The notes under the pieces: model-generated
Database searches by the model: none
The model's input: only the letters and a program-made list of their open reading frames with translations
Told to the model about the DNA's origin: nothing
Program-made: the position numbers and the translations under genes
In this document: piece by piece, positions 23,534-33,598 of the stretch
How the letters are laid out: every line of letters starts with the position of its first letter
Numbering within the stretch: the first letter of the stretch is position 1
Assembly: GCA_017893485.1 (NCBI GenBank)
Contig: CM030364.1
Span: 203,418,827-203,482,826 of the forward strand
Direction: 5' to 3'
DNA length: 64,000 bases
Origin: Hemerocallis citrina
Taxonomy: Eukaryota; Streptophyta; Magnoliopsida; Asparagales; Asphodelaceae

Positions 23534-23739
23534 TTCAATGAAAATCAATTTGAATTTTGAAATCTTTATCCGTGTTTTCTTCCTTGATTTTACCAAAAAT
23601 GCCTATATTTTGTACATATCCATCTCATTCCTTCAAAAACCAAAAATAAAATAAAAATAAGTTGAAAAAATATAAAATTTAAAGAAATACACGAGAATTC
23701 ATAATTTTAATGCGTAAAGAGAAGAATAAAATTATGTAA

Positions 23740-24480
23740 AATTTTCACTCATCCATGTCCACCTCGACTTTTGGGATTATAATGACCATGATTACGACCA
23801 CAACCATGCCCACGGCCATGACCACACTCATAAGTGCTGGCATTTGCTTCAGGAAATGTTTTATTTGCATTCGCTTCAAGGAATATTTTTGAGCCAGTTG
23901 GATGTGACTGATGGTTTCTTAGCAAAAGTTCATTGTTTTGTTCAACAACAAGTAGGCATAAAATAAGTTGTGAATATTTTTCAAAACCCTTTTGACGGTG
24001 TTGCTACTACAAGAGTATGTTTGATGCATGGAAAGTTGTGAATGTTTTCTTTAACATATCCTTTTTAGCAATATTATCTCTGAATAAGCTCAGTTGGGAA
24101 ACAATTTTGAACAATGCGGAATTATACTCATTCACAGTTTTGGAATCTTGCAGCGCAAATGTACCCAATCATATTGAGCTTTTGGGAGTATGACAGTCTT
24201 CTGGTGATCATACAACTTCTCTAAAAAATTTAACCCCAAGATATTCAGGTTTCAGTTCTTCATGAAGGTGATTGCGAAGGAATATCATTGCTTTGGCACG
24301 TTCATGCAGGGATGTTTTATTTCCTTCCTTGATAGTGTCACCAAAGTTCATCGCGTTCGAGTGGATTTCAGCATAAAGTACCCAACTAAAATAGTTGTTG
24401 CCGGAAATGTCTAGTGCAAAGAATTCAAGTTTTGTGAGATTCAACATGTTGAATAACTCTATGATACAAACGGGCATACT
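23740..24480 (-). pseudogene. copia-type gag relic (UBN2 family)
   Basis: On the minus strand the frame at 24208-24450 reads LTKLEFFALDISGNNYFSWV and then AKAMIFLRNHLHEELKPEYL, a signature of plant Ty1/copia-related gag polyproteins (UBN2). Downstream to about 23740 the similarity continues in broken frames, ending in a His/Gly/Arg-rich stretch (GHGRGHGCGRNHGHYN) typical of the C-terminal part of this family. Frameshifts and stops interrupt it, and no protease, RT or LTR is found nearby. It is an isolated fragment with no expected function. Confidence 0.8.
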
Positions 24481-24519
24481 TTTATAATACAATAATATAA
24501 TATGAAACATGTGAAACAA

Positions 24520-25135
24520 GAAATTAAATAATAAGTAATACTTATTTTGATGAAACTACATGATCAAGTTATCGTTTTAAAGATTCAGGTTTAGAACTTC
24601 AAGTTCTATTATTTGGAGGTCTGTTCGACTTAAAATTCAGGTTCAAGGAATCTAAACTTCAGGTTCTTATGAGCTTATATAACTGAAATTATTTGTAAGT
24701 ACATAAAAATAAAACAACTATCCAAACTTGTCCAAAACTAAGATTTCGACATGCATAGTCGTTATGTTATAAATTCAATATTAACATATACAAAATTCAT
24801 AAAAAAGAAGCCAATAGTATTTCCTATAACCTAACATAACAAGTTCATTTTAGAATCAACATATACTTCTAATCTAACTGATTAAATTACCAGCAGTAAA
24901 ATTGGCCTCATTTAAGGCAAAACTGTGAAACCATTACTTTTTTTACACATGCGATGCACGTGACCTATTTTCTAACCAAAATACGCCTGTATAAATAATA
25001 TGTCTAAATTAAAAAAACCACACTAAACTTTGGGCCATTTAAAAAAAACCGCACTTAGTTTTTTTTTAATAAAAAACCGCACAAAACTTTGGGTCATTGT
25101 TTGAAAAAACCATACAAATGTTTTGCAATGTTTGA
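24520..25135. other. AT-rich intergenic DNA
   Basis: No gene is supported. From about 25020 the words CCGCACTTAG and CACTAAACTTTGGG resemble the arms of the neighbouring foldback element, so this may be a degenerate copy. Confidence 0.5.
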
Positions 25136-25378
25136 GGCTAAATATAAAAAGACCTCACCCAACTATTGTGCATTTTTAAAAAATCACACCAAACATTAAA
25201 ATAAAATAAAAAAACTCACCCAACTATGTTTTTAACACAAAGTTTTTTTTTTTTAAAAAAAACCTCACTCACCAATGCATGGAAAACATAGTTGGGTGAG
25301 GTTTTTTTTTGAAAAAAAAGTTTGGAGTGGTTTTTTTAAAATGCACAATAGTTGGGTGAGATTTTTTATATTTAGCCA
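25136..25378. mobile_element. Foldback (inverted repeat) element, about 243 bp
   Basis: GGCTAAATATAAAAAGACCTCACCCAACTATTG... at the left is mirrored by ...CAATAGTTGGGTGAGATTTTTTATATTTAGCC at the right, so nearly the whole segment is an imperfect inverted repeat meeting near 25265. There is no coding capacity. It is MITE or foldback-type, with superfamily unassigned. Confidence 0.7.
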
Positions 25379-27245
25379 ATGTTTGATGCTCCAAATTTGA
25401 TCATGTAAATTATACAGTGAATGAGAATGGGGATGACAATATTCAGAAGCATGTTTCTGTTGTACAATGGTGCAAATTTATAACTGTAACTGATTGTGTG
25501 AAATATTGACAACAATTAATCTGAAATGTGTCCTGACCAGATGAGTATACTGTACATCTCTACTATTATACTGGGAGAAGACCTTAGTGTCAATCTATCA
25601 ATGCGTACAATGCACATACATTGTCATCCCCATTCTCATTCCCATTGTAACACCCCGAATCCCAAATACCACTGAATTCGAGTTTCACGGGATCTTTTCG
25701 CTTTACTTCGTACAATTTTACAAGGAAATAAAAAACTTTACTTTACATCAGAGTTACATTATGCATCAACATTTGTACAGCGGAAGAAAATTTTTACATC
25801 AATGAATGAAATATAACAACAGTTGAATAATCTTTAAGCATCAGGTCTTCTTTAGTCTTTTTCATGTACCTTTTTCCTGCATAGAAACTGTGGGCACGTG
25901 AGTTCATTCAACAGACAAAATATTACACACGATCATCCTCTTTATGCCGAAAACAGTATAACGATTCTTAAAGACTTTAGCAAATACAAACTTGTTCACG
26001 AACAGAGCTAAAGGGACTATCCTATTGATGTCGTGTTGTGAATGTGCACTTAGTTCTTAATGCAAATATTTTTATTATATGACACTAATGCACACTTGTT
26101 CAGAGTCTATGCAGCCCATACTACATAGGTCCGAGGGTAAGCCTTTAACCGTTCTTCATCTTGTAAGGTTCAATCCATCGCCATGACTTAATCTACTACT
26201 ATAACTACGGTAAGTATCCTAGATATTTTATGACCTAAAAACTCATGTCGAGGCACCCTGGAGGGAATCCCAACGCACTGACACATGACTCATCATGCAG
26301 GCATCCTGTGGTAATTCAGCTCCTACCATAGACATGACACCACCCGCAGTCACCAAACACCCCACGAGCGTCGCTACTGGGATGGTACTATGGAGTAGTA
26401 TCCACATCCTACTCATGACGCATCATGGGACATCCTGTGAATATTCTCACGCTACCAATCCAATGGCCCTCATACTCAATGTTTTTCTTCTTACTTTCAT
26501 CACATCTTTACTATGTATCTAATCCTTAGTTTAATTGAATCATTAACAAAATTAATCCCTTAGGGTTAGCACTCCCACTATACCGGTCTTATTCATTCAT
26601 TTCACATAAACCAAATCTTCGTCCTTTCATTCCAAATATCATTTCCGCATTTCTTTTATTGCCGGTATAAGGCTTAGCTACACCATAGTTCTTAATTTCA
26701 ACTCATAATTACAATATCGAGATTTTCATACTCACAAAGTCTTTTTTCATGATTAATCACAGTTCGCGTTTCATAATCATAGTATTCATGTATCCATATT
26801 CATAATATCCTTCATAACTCAACATGTCGTTTAATTATATTTTCATACACCATTTCATGCATAAACAATAAAATTTCAACTTGTCATAATAGTTCATTCA
26901 TTTCACAAATCTCTTATTCTTATTTCAATCCATACTAATTTCACAATTTGTAATTTCAATTAATTAAACAAATCAAACTTCCAAATTTCTCATTACCAAT
27001 TCTCATTTTAAAACTCCTTGAAAAATAACTCATTTATTTTTTCCCTTATCCCAAAAGACAATTTAATTAAAAACAAGTCCTTCTTGCAAATAGCCTCAAA
27101 TTCTCAATTATACTTTACCAAAAGTTATAAAAATTCTGTCATGAAGTCCAATTAATTTTAGTAATTAATTCCATATTTTTCTTAATTTTAATTTATTTTT
27201 AAAACTCAAAATAATCTTAATTTCCCCAAAAAAAACTTTTTAAAC

Positions 27246-27330
27246 TAAAGCCCACAACCGGATTCAAACCCACAACCAGCGGCCCAAAGGACAGCACCCA
27301 AGACCACTGCGCCAAAGCCACCGAGGCGAT
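27246..27330 (-). other. tRNA-like module within the LTR
   Basis: The minus strand shows an A-box-like TGGCGCAGTGGT (27314-27303) and a B-box-like GGTTTGAATCC (27270-27260), spaced about 32 bp apart as in tRNA genes. The flanks do not form a convincing acceptor stem, so this is a tRNA-derived sequence rather than a working tRNA gene. Confidence 0.5.
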
Positions 27331-27409
27331 ATGATATGGGTTATTATCCATGTGAATTGGCTTTCGGCATTTTGGAATTTTTAACAAAAAAAAAAATAAT
27401 AAAAGCTCC

Positions 27410-27500
27410 TTCTCAGTATCGAACCCGAGACCAGAGACCAAGCCCCCCGCTACTGTAGCAACTGAAACCATTCCGACCAAATGGTCTAAGTGGCCAGATT
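27410..27500 (-). other. Second tRNA-like module within the LTR
   Basis: The minus strand has TGGTCGGAATGG (27479-27468, a weak A box) and GGGTTCGATAC (27426-27416, a good B box). No complete cloverleaf is apparent. It sits about 150 bp from the first module. Confidence 0.35.
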
Positions 27501-28400
27501 GTTTTGAAAAGAATTTGGTTGGATTTGAACTAGTTCTCTGTTCATCTCTACATTTCATAATTTTTGAAAAAAAACGATTTTTGTTTCTTTTCTTTTCTTT
27601 TGAAAGCAAAACATACATAAATTTACAGTAAACCAGTATTTTTATAATGATTATTTGCTTTATAAAACATGTATTTTGGTCCTACTATATGTTCTCTGTC
27701 CATATTTTCGACATTGAGAACAATAACACATTTCTTCATAATTTAGAATTAGAATTCCACAACCTACTATGTTCTTTTGTTCTTTTTCTTATTAACATCC
27801 TATTACATTTTTAGAACACAAAAATCTCATCTTTCTACAATAACAAAATTCTATTTTAGACAATTAACTACACATGATGCATTTAATCAACTATTTGTAA
27901 GCACAAATTTTACCATAACATTCATGTAGCACAAAAATATGGTGATTTCTAGCACATTAATTCACCATTTACTCATTAGCAATCAATCCATCAAACATTC
28001 TCTAAATTACCACTCCACTTTTAATTAAACAAGCATGGTTCCAATTTTCAACTAATTGATTCATAATAATTTCATTACATCATCCCTAGCATGGTATCTA
28101 GTTCTAGAAGTATGAGAAACACCCACCTCTTTGGAGAAACACGAAATGAAAAGCTCCTAGAGTCTCCTAGAATGCAAGAAAGTAGCCTTCTCCTCCTAGA
28201 TTGTGTTGCAAAATGCTCCTCTTCTTGTTCCTTGGTGCAACCCGAGCTTCCCCTAGTGCTTGATGATGGGCCGGCCTCCTTTTGGTTGGGACACACACAA
28301 ATGCACACTCAATCTTTCACTTCCTAATATATTACTCTTCTATATAGTTTCTTCCTTTCAATTATTTTTTTCTAAGTGTTGTATACATGAAGGTAGGGGG

Positions 28401-28408
28401 TATTTATA
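28401..28408 (-). promoter_or_regulatory. TATA box of the chromovirus LTR
   Basis: TATAAATA on the minus strand, followed by CCCCCTACC, about 560 bp into the LTR. The related solo LTR has the same motif in the same context. Confidence 0.65.
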
Positions 28409-28968
28409 CTAGCTTTAGGATAGATTGGAGGGCTAGGATTTCACTAGATGGTTGTAGGTGAATGGCTAGGATAAGATGGGAAGTTGTAGCAACCATCCAT
28501 AAGCAAATAACCACCCATGCACACACACCCACTCTTCCACTCTTCTCTTAGCCATACCCAGCCTCCTAGGGTGTGCAAAGCACACACACGTGCATGCACG
28601 TGCCCCTTCCAGTACCCCCTATTTAAAGTTTGTACAAATTTGATTAATCAATTGTTCACCAATTGTGTCTACATGACAAGTTGTGACAATTTAAAAGATT
28701 AATTAAATTTGTGGGCCTCAAAATAGTGGGCTTTAGGCTTATGGGCTAATTAATAAAAATATTTAATTATTAGAGTGGGCTTAAAATAAGAAAACTAGTT
28801 TAGGCTTTATAAAATAGGCTTTTGAGAAAGATAAAGGGAAAGAAAGAAATAATTGTCCATGTTATAAAAGAAAATTTTATAAAAATAAATATGCATACGA
28901 AATTTTGCACGTGCACAACACGTGAAAAATCAACATTTCTTATTAAGATAAAAATTTAGGGTATTACA

Positions 28969-28982
28969 ACACTCCTTCCTTA
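28969..28982 (-). promoter_or_regulatory. Polypurine tract of the chromovirus
   Basis: The minus strand reads AAGGAAGGAGTGT directly before the 3' LTR start TGTAATACCC. This is the usual plus-strand priming site in LTR retrotransposons. Confidence 0.75.
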
Positions 28983-29050
28983 AAATAATTCCGTCCCCGG
29001 AACTACAATTAAAGAGTGAGAAAACAAAACACAAGAAAAGAAAATACAAA

Positions 29051-29368
29051 TCAAACAAAGAGCTCAGGATGATCCTTTATCATCCTCTCCTCAGATTCCC
29101 AAGTAGCCTCTTCAACCAACTGGTTTCTGCAGTCTACATTAACAATCGGTATCGTCTTATTCCTTAAGACTTTTTCCCGAAGATCAACAATCTCAACTAG
29201 AAGCTCAATGTAACTCAAATCCAACTGCAAATCCTCTGGCACTTCGGTCAAATGATAACTTGGATCTGGAATGTAACCTCTCAGCATGGACACATGAAAG
29301 ACATTGTGCACCTGAGACAACTCTTCCTGTAACTCAAGCTGGTAAGCAGTTTTCCCAATCTTTTTCAA
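29051..29368 (-). pseudogene. Integrase C-terminal region with chromodomain
   Basis: This frame is the C-terminus of the chromovirus polyprotein. It begins in the integrase tail (KIGKTAYQLELQEELSQVHN, then VFHVSMLRGYIPDP, the conserved link before the chromodomain). It ends with LRNKTIPIVNVDC...VEEATWESEERM, matching the Tekay-type chromodomain. Chromodomains of this group direct integration towards particular chromatin. The frame is the same as upstream pol but is separated from it by in-frame stops. The natural stop is at 29051. Confidence 0.88.
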
Positions 29369-29512
29369 TATCTTATACGGGCCTATGAACCTCGGGGCTA
29401 ACTTTCCACCCTTGCCGAATTAGATCACGCCTTTGCTAGGCGATACCTTCAGAAAGACAAAGTCACCAACCTCAAACTCAAGGTCCCTCCTCCGATTGTC
29501 TGCATGGCTCTT

Positions 29513-30424
29513 CTACCTGCTCTGAGCATCCACTAATCTCTTCCTGATCAGATCAATCTTTTTCGAGGCCTGCTGCACAATCTCAGGCCCAAACATCTGA
29601 CACTCCCCAACTTTGAACCAACAGACAGGCGTCCTACACTTCCTGCCATACAGAGCTTTGTACGGCACCATCCCAATGCTAGTCTGAAAACTATTGTTGT
29701 AGGCAAACTCCATCAAAGCTAAATGTTTTTCTCAACTACCTCCAAAGTCTAGTACACAACACCGAAGCATGTCCTCAAGAATACGGTTGACTCTCTCGGT
29801 CTGCCCATCGGTCTGAGGATGAAAAATAGTGCTGAAATCTGTCTTGGTACCCAACGCTGTCTGAAGACCCCTCCAGAAATGTGAAGTAAACCGCGCATCT
29901 CGATCAGACACAATGGTTAACGAAACACCATGAAGCCTGACGATCTCACCAACATACAGCTCAGCCAACTTATCCATCGAAGCAGTGAGTTTCATCGCCA
30001 AGAAGTGAGCGAACTTGGTTACTCGATCGACTATGACCCAAATCGCATCATTGCCTTTTGGACTCTTAGGCAAACTCGTGATAAAATCCATACTGATGTT
30101 ATCCCACTTCCATTCCGGAATAGGTAACAGTTGTAATAGACATCCGGATTTCTGATTCTCAGCTTTGACTTGCTGACAAATCTCACACCTCGACACAAAT
30201 TTAGCCACACTCTGCTTCAAACTAGACCACCAGAAATGCTGTTTAATGTCCTTATACATCTTGGTACTCCCAAGATGCATTGACAAAAGAGTATCATGTG
30301 CTTTCTGAAGAATACTTTCTTTCAAGTCCGACTGATCCGGAACGCACAGCCTCTCTCCAAACCACAACACTTCATCCTTGATATGAAATTCGGGCAACTT
30401 GCCAGCACCAACCTGCTCCTTCAT
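29513..30424 (-). pseudogene. Integrase (chromovirus), interrupted by stops
   Basis: The N-terminal HHCC zinc-binding motif is visible (HDTLLSMH and CEICQQ). The catalytic core has all three acidic residues: D in SMDFITSLP, D in IVSDRDARFTSHFW, and E in GQTERVNRILEDML. A stop at 29732 divides the core from the segment 29513-29716 (MEFAYNNSFQTSIGMVPYKALYGRKCRTP), which is in the same frame. When intact it would insert the cDNA into host chromosomes in the nucleus. Neighbouring stops make a functional product unlikely. Confidence 0.92.
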
Positions 30425-30670
30425 CTTCTGAATCTCTGCATCTTCCTTCTAGCTTGCGATAATCCTTTCATTCAGCATCAGTTGAAGCCTCAACTGAGCT
30501 AAAGGTGATCCCAAGCCTTGCAGAACAACTTCAATACCAGCTCGATCCAACTCCTCTGCTAGCTGTCTCTGGGTCGTAATCAAACTAGCCAAACTGCTCT
30601 TGCAGCTAAGTGCATCAGCAACAACATTAGCCTTCTCAGGATGGTATTTAATCTCCGGACGAATGTCCTC

Positions 30671-31003
30671 CTATACCTCCAGCCATCTCCTTTGCCTCAG
30701 GTTCAGATCCTTCTGCTGATAGATGTATTTCAAGCTTTTATGGTATGTGTACATGTTCAGCTTCTCACCATACACGTAATGCCTCCATTGCTTTAAGGCG
30801 AAGATAATCGCAGCCAACTCCAAATCATGAGTCAGGTAATTCTTCTCATGCGGTCTTAGTTGCCTAGACCCATAAGTGATTACTTTTCCTTCTTGCATTA
30901 AGACACAACCAAGCCCACGATGTGAAGCATCACTGTAAACATCATACTCAACACCTGCTCTAGGCAAAACCAAAATGGGTGCAGTAGTCAGCCTCTCTTT
31001 CAA
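30671..31003 (-). pseudogene. RNase H (chromovirus)
   Basis: It shows [18 protein letters not shown] (first catalytic Asp), [20 protein letters not shown] (Glu) and [18 protein letters not shown], the Ty3/gypsy RNase H that degrades the RNA strand during cDNA synthesis. In the third motif the usual TDHKSLKY is TYHKSLKY, so one catalytic Asp appears replaced by Tyr. Stops at 30671 and upstream of 31003 interrupt the frame shared with RT and integrase. Confidence 0.88.
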
Positions 31004-31255
31004 TTCCTGAAAGCTTGCCTCACACTATTTGGTCCACTTGAAGTTCTCATTCTTCTTGGTTAAACTAGTGAGTGGTACGGCTAACTTAGCATAACCCTAA
31101 ATGAACCTCCTGTAGTATCCCGTCAATCTAAGGAAACTCCTGATTTCCTTCACTGTAGTAGGCCTTGCCTAATTTCTCACTGTCTCTATCTTCTGAGGAT
31201 CAGTTGCCACTCCCTCCTTAGAAAGGATGTGACCTAGGAATGCCACTTCAAATTT

Positions 31256-32353
31256 TTAGAAATCACACTTGGATAACTTGGCATACAATTCCTGCTCCTG
31301 AAGCTTCCTCAAAACTACTGCTAGATGCTCCGTGTGCTCCTCCTCCGACTTGGAGTACACAAGAATATCATCGCTAAACACCACGACGAAAGAATCAATG
31401 AACGGCCTCAGAACTCTGTTCATCATGTCCATGAAAATTGCAGGTGCATTCGTCACTCCAAATGACATAACTAAGAATTTGTAATGCCCATGTCGAGTAC
31501 TGAACGCAGTCTTATGCACATCTTTAGCTTTCACTCGAACTTGATGATATCCTGATTGAAGATCTATTTTGGAGAAAACAACTGCTCCTTGTAGACGATC
31601 GAATAAGTCATCGATTCATGGAATAGGATACTTATTCTGAACAGTGACCTTATTTAGATCTCGGTAATCGATGCACATCCTCATTGAACCATCCTTCTTC
31701 TTTACCAAAAGCACCGGCGCTCCCCAAGGTGACGCACTCAGTTGAATAAATCCTTTCTCCAACAGTTCCTCAATCCGCCGTTTGATCTCATCCTGCTCCA
31801 CAGGCGCCATCCTATATGGTGCCTTGGAAATAGGTGCACTCCTTGGCTGAATAGTGATGCTGAACTCTACATCACGATGCAGAGGTAATCCAGGAAAATC
31901 TTCCAAGAAGACAGTCAGATAATCCCGAACTACAGGAATCTGCTGCACCTCTACAGGAACATCCCTCTTGTAGATAGCTACCACCAGACCAGAACATCTC
32001 TTCTTTCCTTGGAAATTAACTTCAGGTCCACCTAGAGCCTTCACTGTTACTGTCTTGGTCTTGCACTCGATGCTCGCACTGTACACCGACATCCAATCAA
32101 TGCCAATGATAACATCGACTCCCAAGATATTCAGTTCGATCAGATCAGTCCCAAAAATTCTATCTCCAATCACGATCTCGCAGTCAACATAGTACCGATC
32201 AGTGGTTAAAGTCTCCCCTGACGGAGTAGCTACTGCTAAAATCTTGCCTGGAAATATCTTCGATTCAACTACCATAACTTTTGCAAACTTAGGTGATACA
32301 AAAGTGTGAGAGGACCCAGTATCGAACAAAACAACAGCTTTCTTTCCATTCAA
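31256..32353 (-). pseudogene. Aspartic protease and reverse transcriptase (chromovirus)
   Basis: The protease active site is [17 protein letters not shown], followed by [12 protein letters not shown]. The linker then leads into RT ([38 protein letters not shown]). A TGA at 31616 interrupts RT, which continues in the same frame through [20 protein letters not shown] and the catalytic [10 protein letters not shown] to a TAA at 31256. The key DD pair of RT is retained. The segment would make cDNA in cytoplasmic particles. RT thumb-like sequence continues to about 31010 with more stops. The apparent start at 32353 is not a true initiator, because the natural polyprotein would start in gag. Confidence 0.93.
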
Positions 32354-32399
32354 ATAAAGTTCTCCAGTAGCCTGACTCTCTCCCGTAGAGTCTCTACCT

Positions 32400-32616
32400 A
32401 TCTATGAAGAGACACAATGAGATTACTCGGAACTGGTTCTTCCTCATCAGAGGAATCATCAGATGAATCCGGATGTGGAGTAATCTCTCGGGACTCAGGC
32501 CATTCCTCTTTCACTTCTTCAGGATCTTCCTCGTTTGAATCAGCTTGCCCGGGGTAGTAATCCTCCTCAACGATATGCTAATTGTCATCTTCAGCTTGGT
32601 CGAAGTGGTCCGCCAT
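32400..32616 (-). pseudogene. gag: gag N-terminal remnant with internal deletion (chromovirus)
   Basis: The ATG at 32616 opens MADHFDQAEDDN then a TAG. The same frame continues as a very acidic stretch (EEDYYPGQADSNEEDPEE and PDSSDDSSDEEEPVPSN) to a stop near 32.40 kb. Within about 50 bp the sequence switches to the protease region ([11 protein letters not shown]...). The capsid core and CCHC knuckle, normally about 1 kb, are missing, so an internal deletion removed most of gag. Confidence 0.6.
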
Positions 32617-32757
32617 TTTAAAGAAAGAGGAGAAGAAGCATAAATCATAGAGCAACACAAATGTAAATGACTTACATTTAAATCTCTAGATCCAACACAC
32701 TCTAATGTCCATTTCTAGAGTGTCGTTCCTTATAAATTTGTATTACTTGGAAGCGTG

Positions 32758-32769
32758 GCTCTGATACCA
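32758..32769 (-). promoter_or_regulatory. Primer binding site complementary to initiator tRNA-Met
   Basis: The minus strand reads TGGTATCAGAGC, the classic plant tRNA-iMet primer site, 3 bp inside the 5' LTR end. Confidence 0.92.
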
Positions 32770-32772
32770 CCC

Positions 32773-33089
32773 TGTAACACCCCGAATCCCAAATACCACT
32801 GAATTTGAGTTCCACAGGATCTTTTCACTTCTCTTCGTCCAATTTTACAAGGAAATATAAAACTTTACTTTACATCAGAGTTACATTATACATCAACATT
32901 TGTACAGCGGAAACAAATTTTTACATCAATGAATAAAATATAACAACAGTTGAATAATCTTTAAGCATTAGGTCTTCTTTAGTCTTTTTCATGTACCTTT
33001 TCCCTGTATAGAAACTGTGGGCACGTCAGTTCATTCAACTGACGAAATATTATACACGATCATTCTCTCTATGCCGAAAATAGTATAAC
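32773..33089 (-). repeat. 5' LTR of the chromovirus, primer-site side fragment
   Basis: Near-identical to 25646-25965. The LTR is cut at 33089, where the nested Tat element begins, and resumes at 62951. Confidence 0.93.
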
Positions 33090-33598
33090 TGATGTGGTTT
33101 GTTTCTGGGAGACGTGTGGATGCACCAGGTGTGAGTTCTTACTCGATTTGTATTTGAAGAAGGAAGCTACTAATTAGACGACCCTCGGCTGGCCGAGCGG
33201 TACTGGTGACAGGCTGGAGTGAGGCGAGGCTGGATGCTCGGCTCGGATCAGGGGGCTCGGATCCGAGGTGTGGTGTACCTGCAGACGGTCTAGGAACACC
33301 GGGGTTGGTCCCGGTGGCAGACCCTCCGAAGATCTAGTTAGTCTCTGTGAGAGAGTAGCAGTAACTAGGGTTTTGTGGAAGAAAAATTGATTACCTGCAG
33401 ACAGGGGGGAGGGTCTGGTATTTATAGGGGAAGCCAATCGGGTCCAGACCCGTTTGGGGCTGGGTCCGGACCCGGTTACCCGAACGGCTGAGGTGGTAGA
33501 AAGTCGGGCGGTATAGGGCTGACATGGCAGACGCCGGAGCGGTTTTTGGACTGACGTGGCAGAGCTCCGGGCGGTTTTCCGGTGCTGATGTGGCAGAT
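33090..33598 (-). repeat. 3' LTR of the Tat element, truncated at its U3 start
   Basis: It aligns with 62387-62873 with about 20 substitutions by eye and a 22-bp length difference near 33.45 kb. The counterpart of 62874-62950 (77 bp, the LTR start on the minus strand) is absent. The LTR joins the satellite at CAGAT (33594-33598). A TATAAATA box is at 33419-33426. The long minus-strand ORF here (33174-33686) reads through LTR sequence and is not a gene. Confidence 0.92.
33419..33426 (-). promoter_or_regulatory. TATA box of the truncated 3' LTR
   Basis: TATAAATA on the minus strand, conserved at 62716-62723 in the 5' LTR. Confidence 0.6.

Larger units (their letters stand above)
25646..28968 (-). 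repeat. 3' LTR of the chromovirus (3323 bp)
   Basis: On the minus strand it starts TGTAATACCC and ends ATTCGGGGTGTTACA. Its low-coordinate end is near-identical to 32773-33089 plus 62951-64000. A TATAAATA box is at 28401-28408, and two tRNA-like modules lie at 27246-27330 and 27410-27500. ORFs seen within it (27217-27618 and 28075-28308 on minus, 26295-26522 on plus) look incidental. Confidence 0.92.

Noticed and set aside
27246..27330. Functional tRNA gene
   Set aside because: A and B box words are present but no complete cloverleaf with an acceptor stem could be drawn.
27217..27618. Minus-strand ORF of 133 codons in the chromovirus LTR
   Set aside because: It coincides with the two tRNA-like modules, which explain the conserved-looking peptide. 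No domain is present.
28075..28327. Overlapping plus and minus ORFs in the LTR
   Set aside because: They are complementary to each other and lie just past the LTR TATA box region. No domain is present.
25646..33089. Intact, active chromovirus
   Set aside because: Many in-frame stops, a gag deletion, an altered RNase H residue and the nested insertion in its 5' LTR rule this out.
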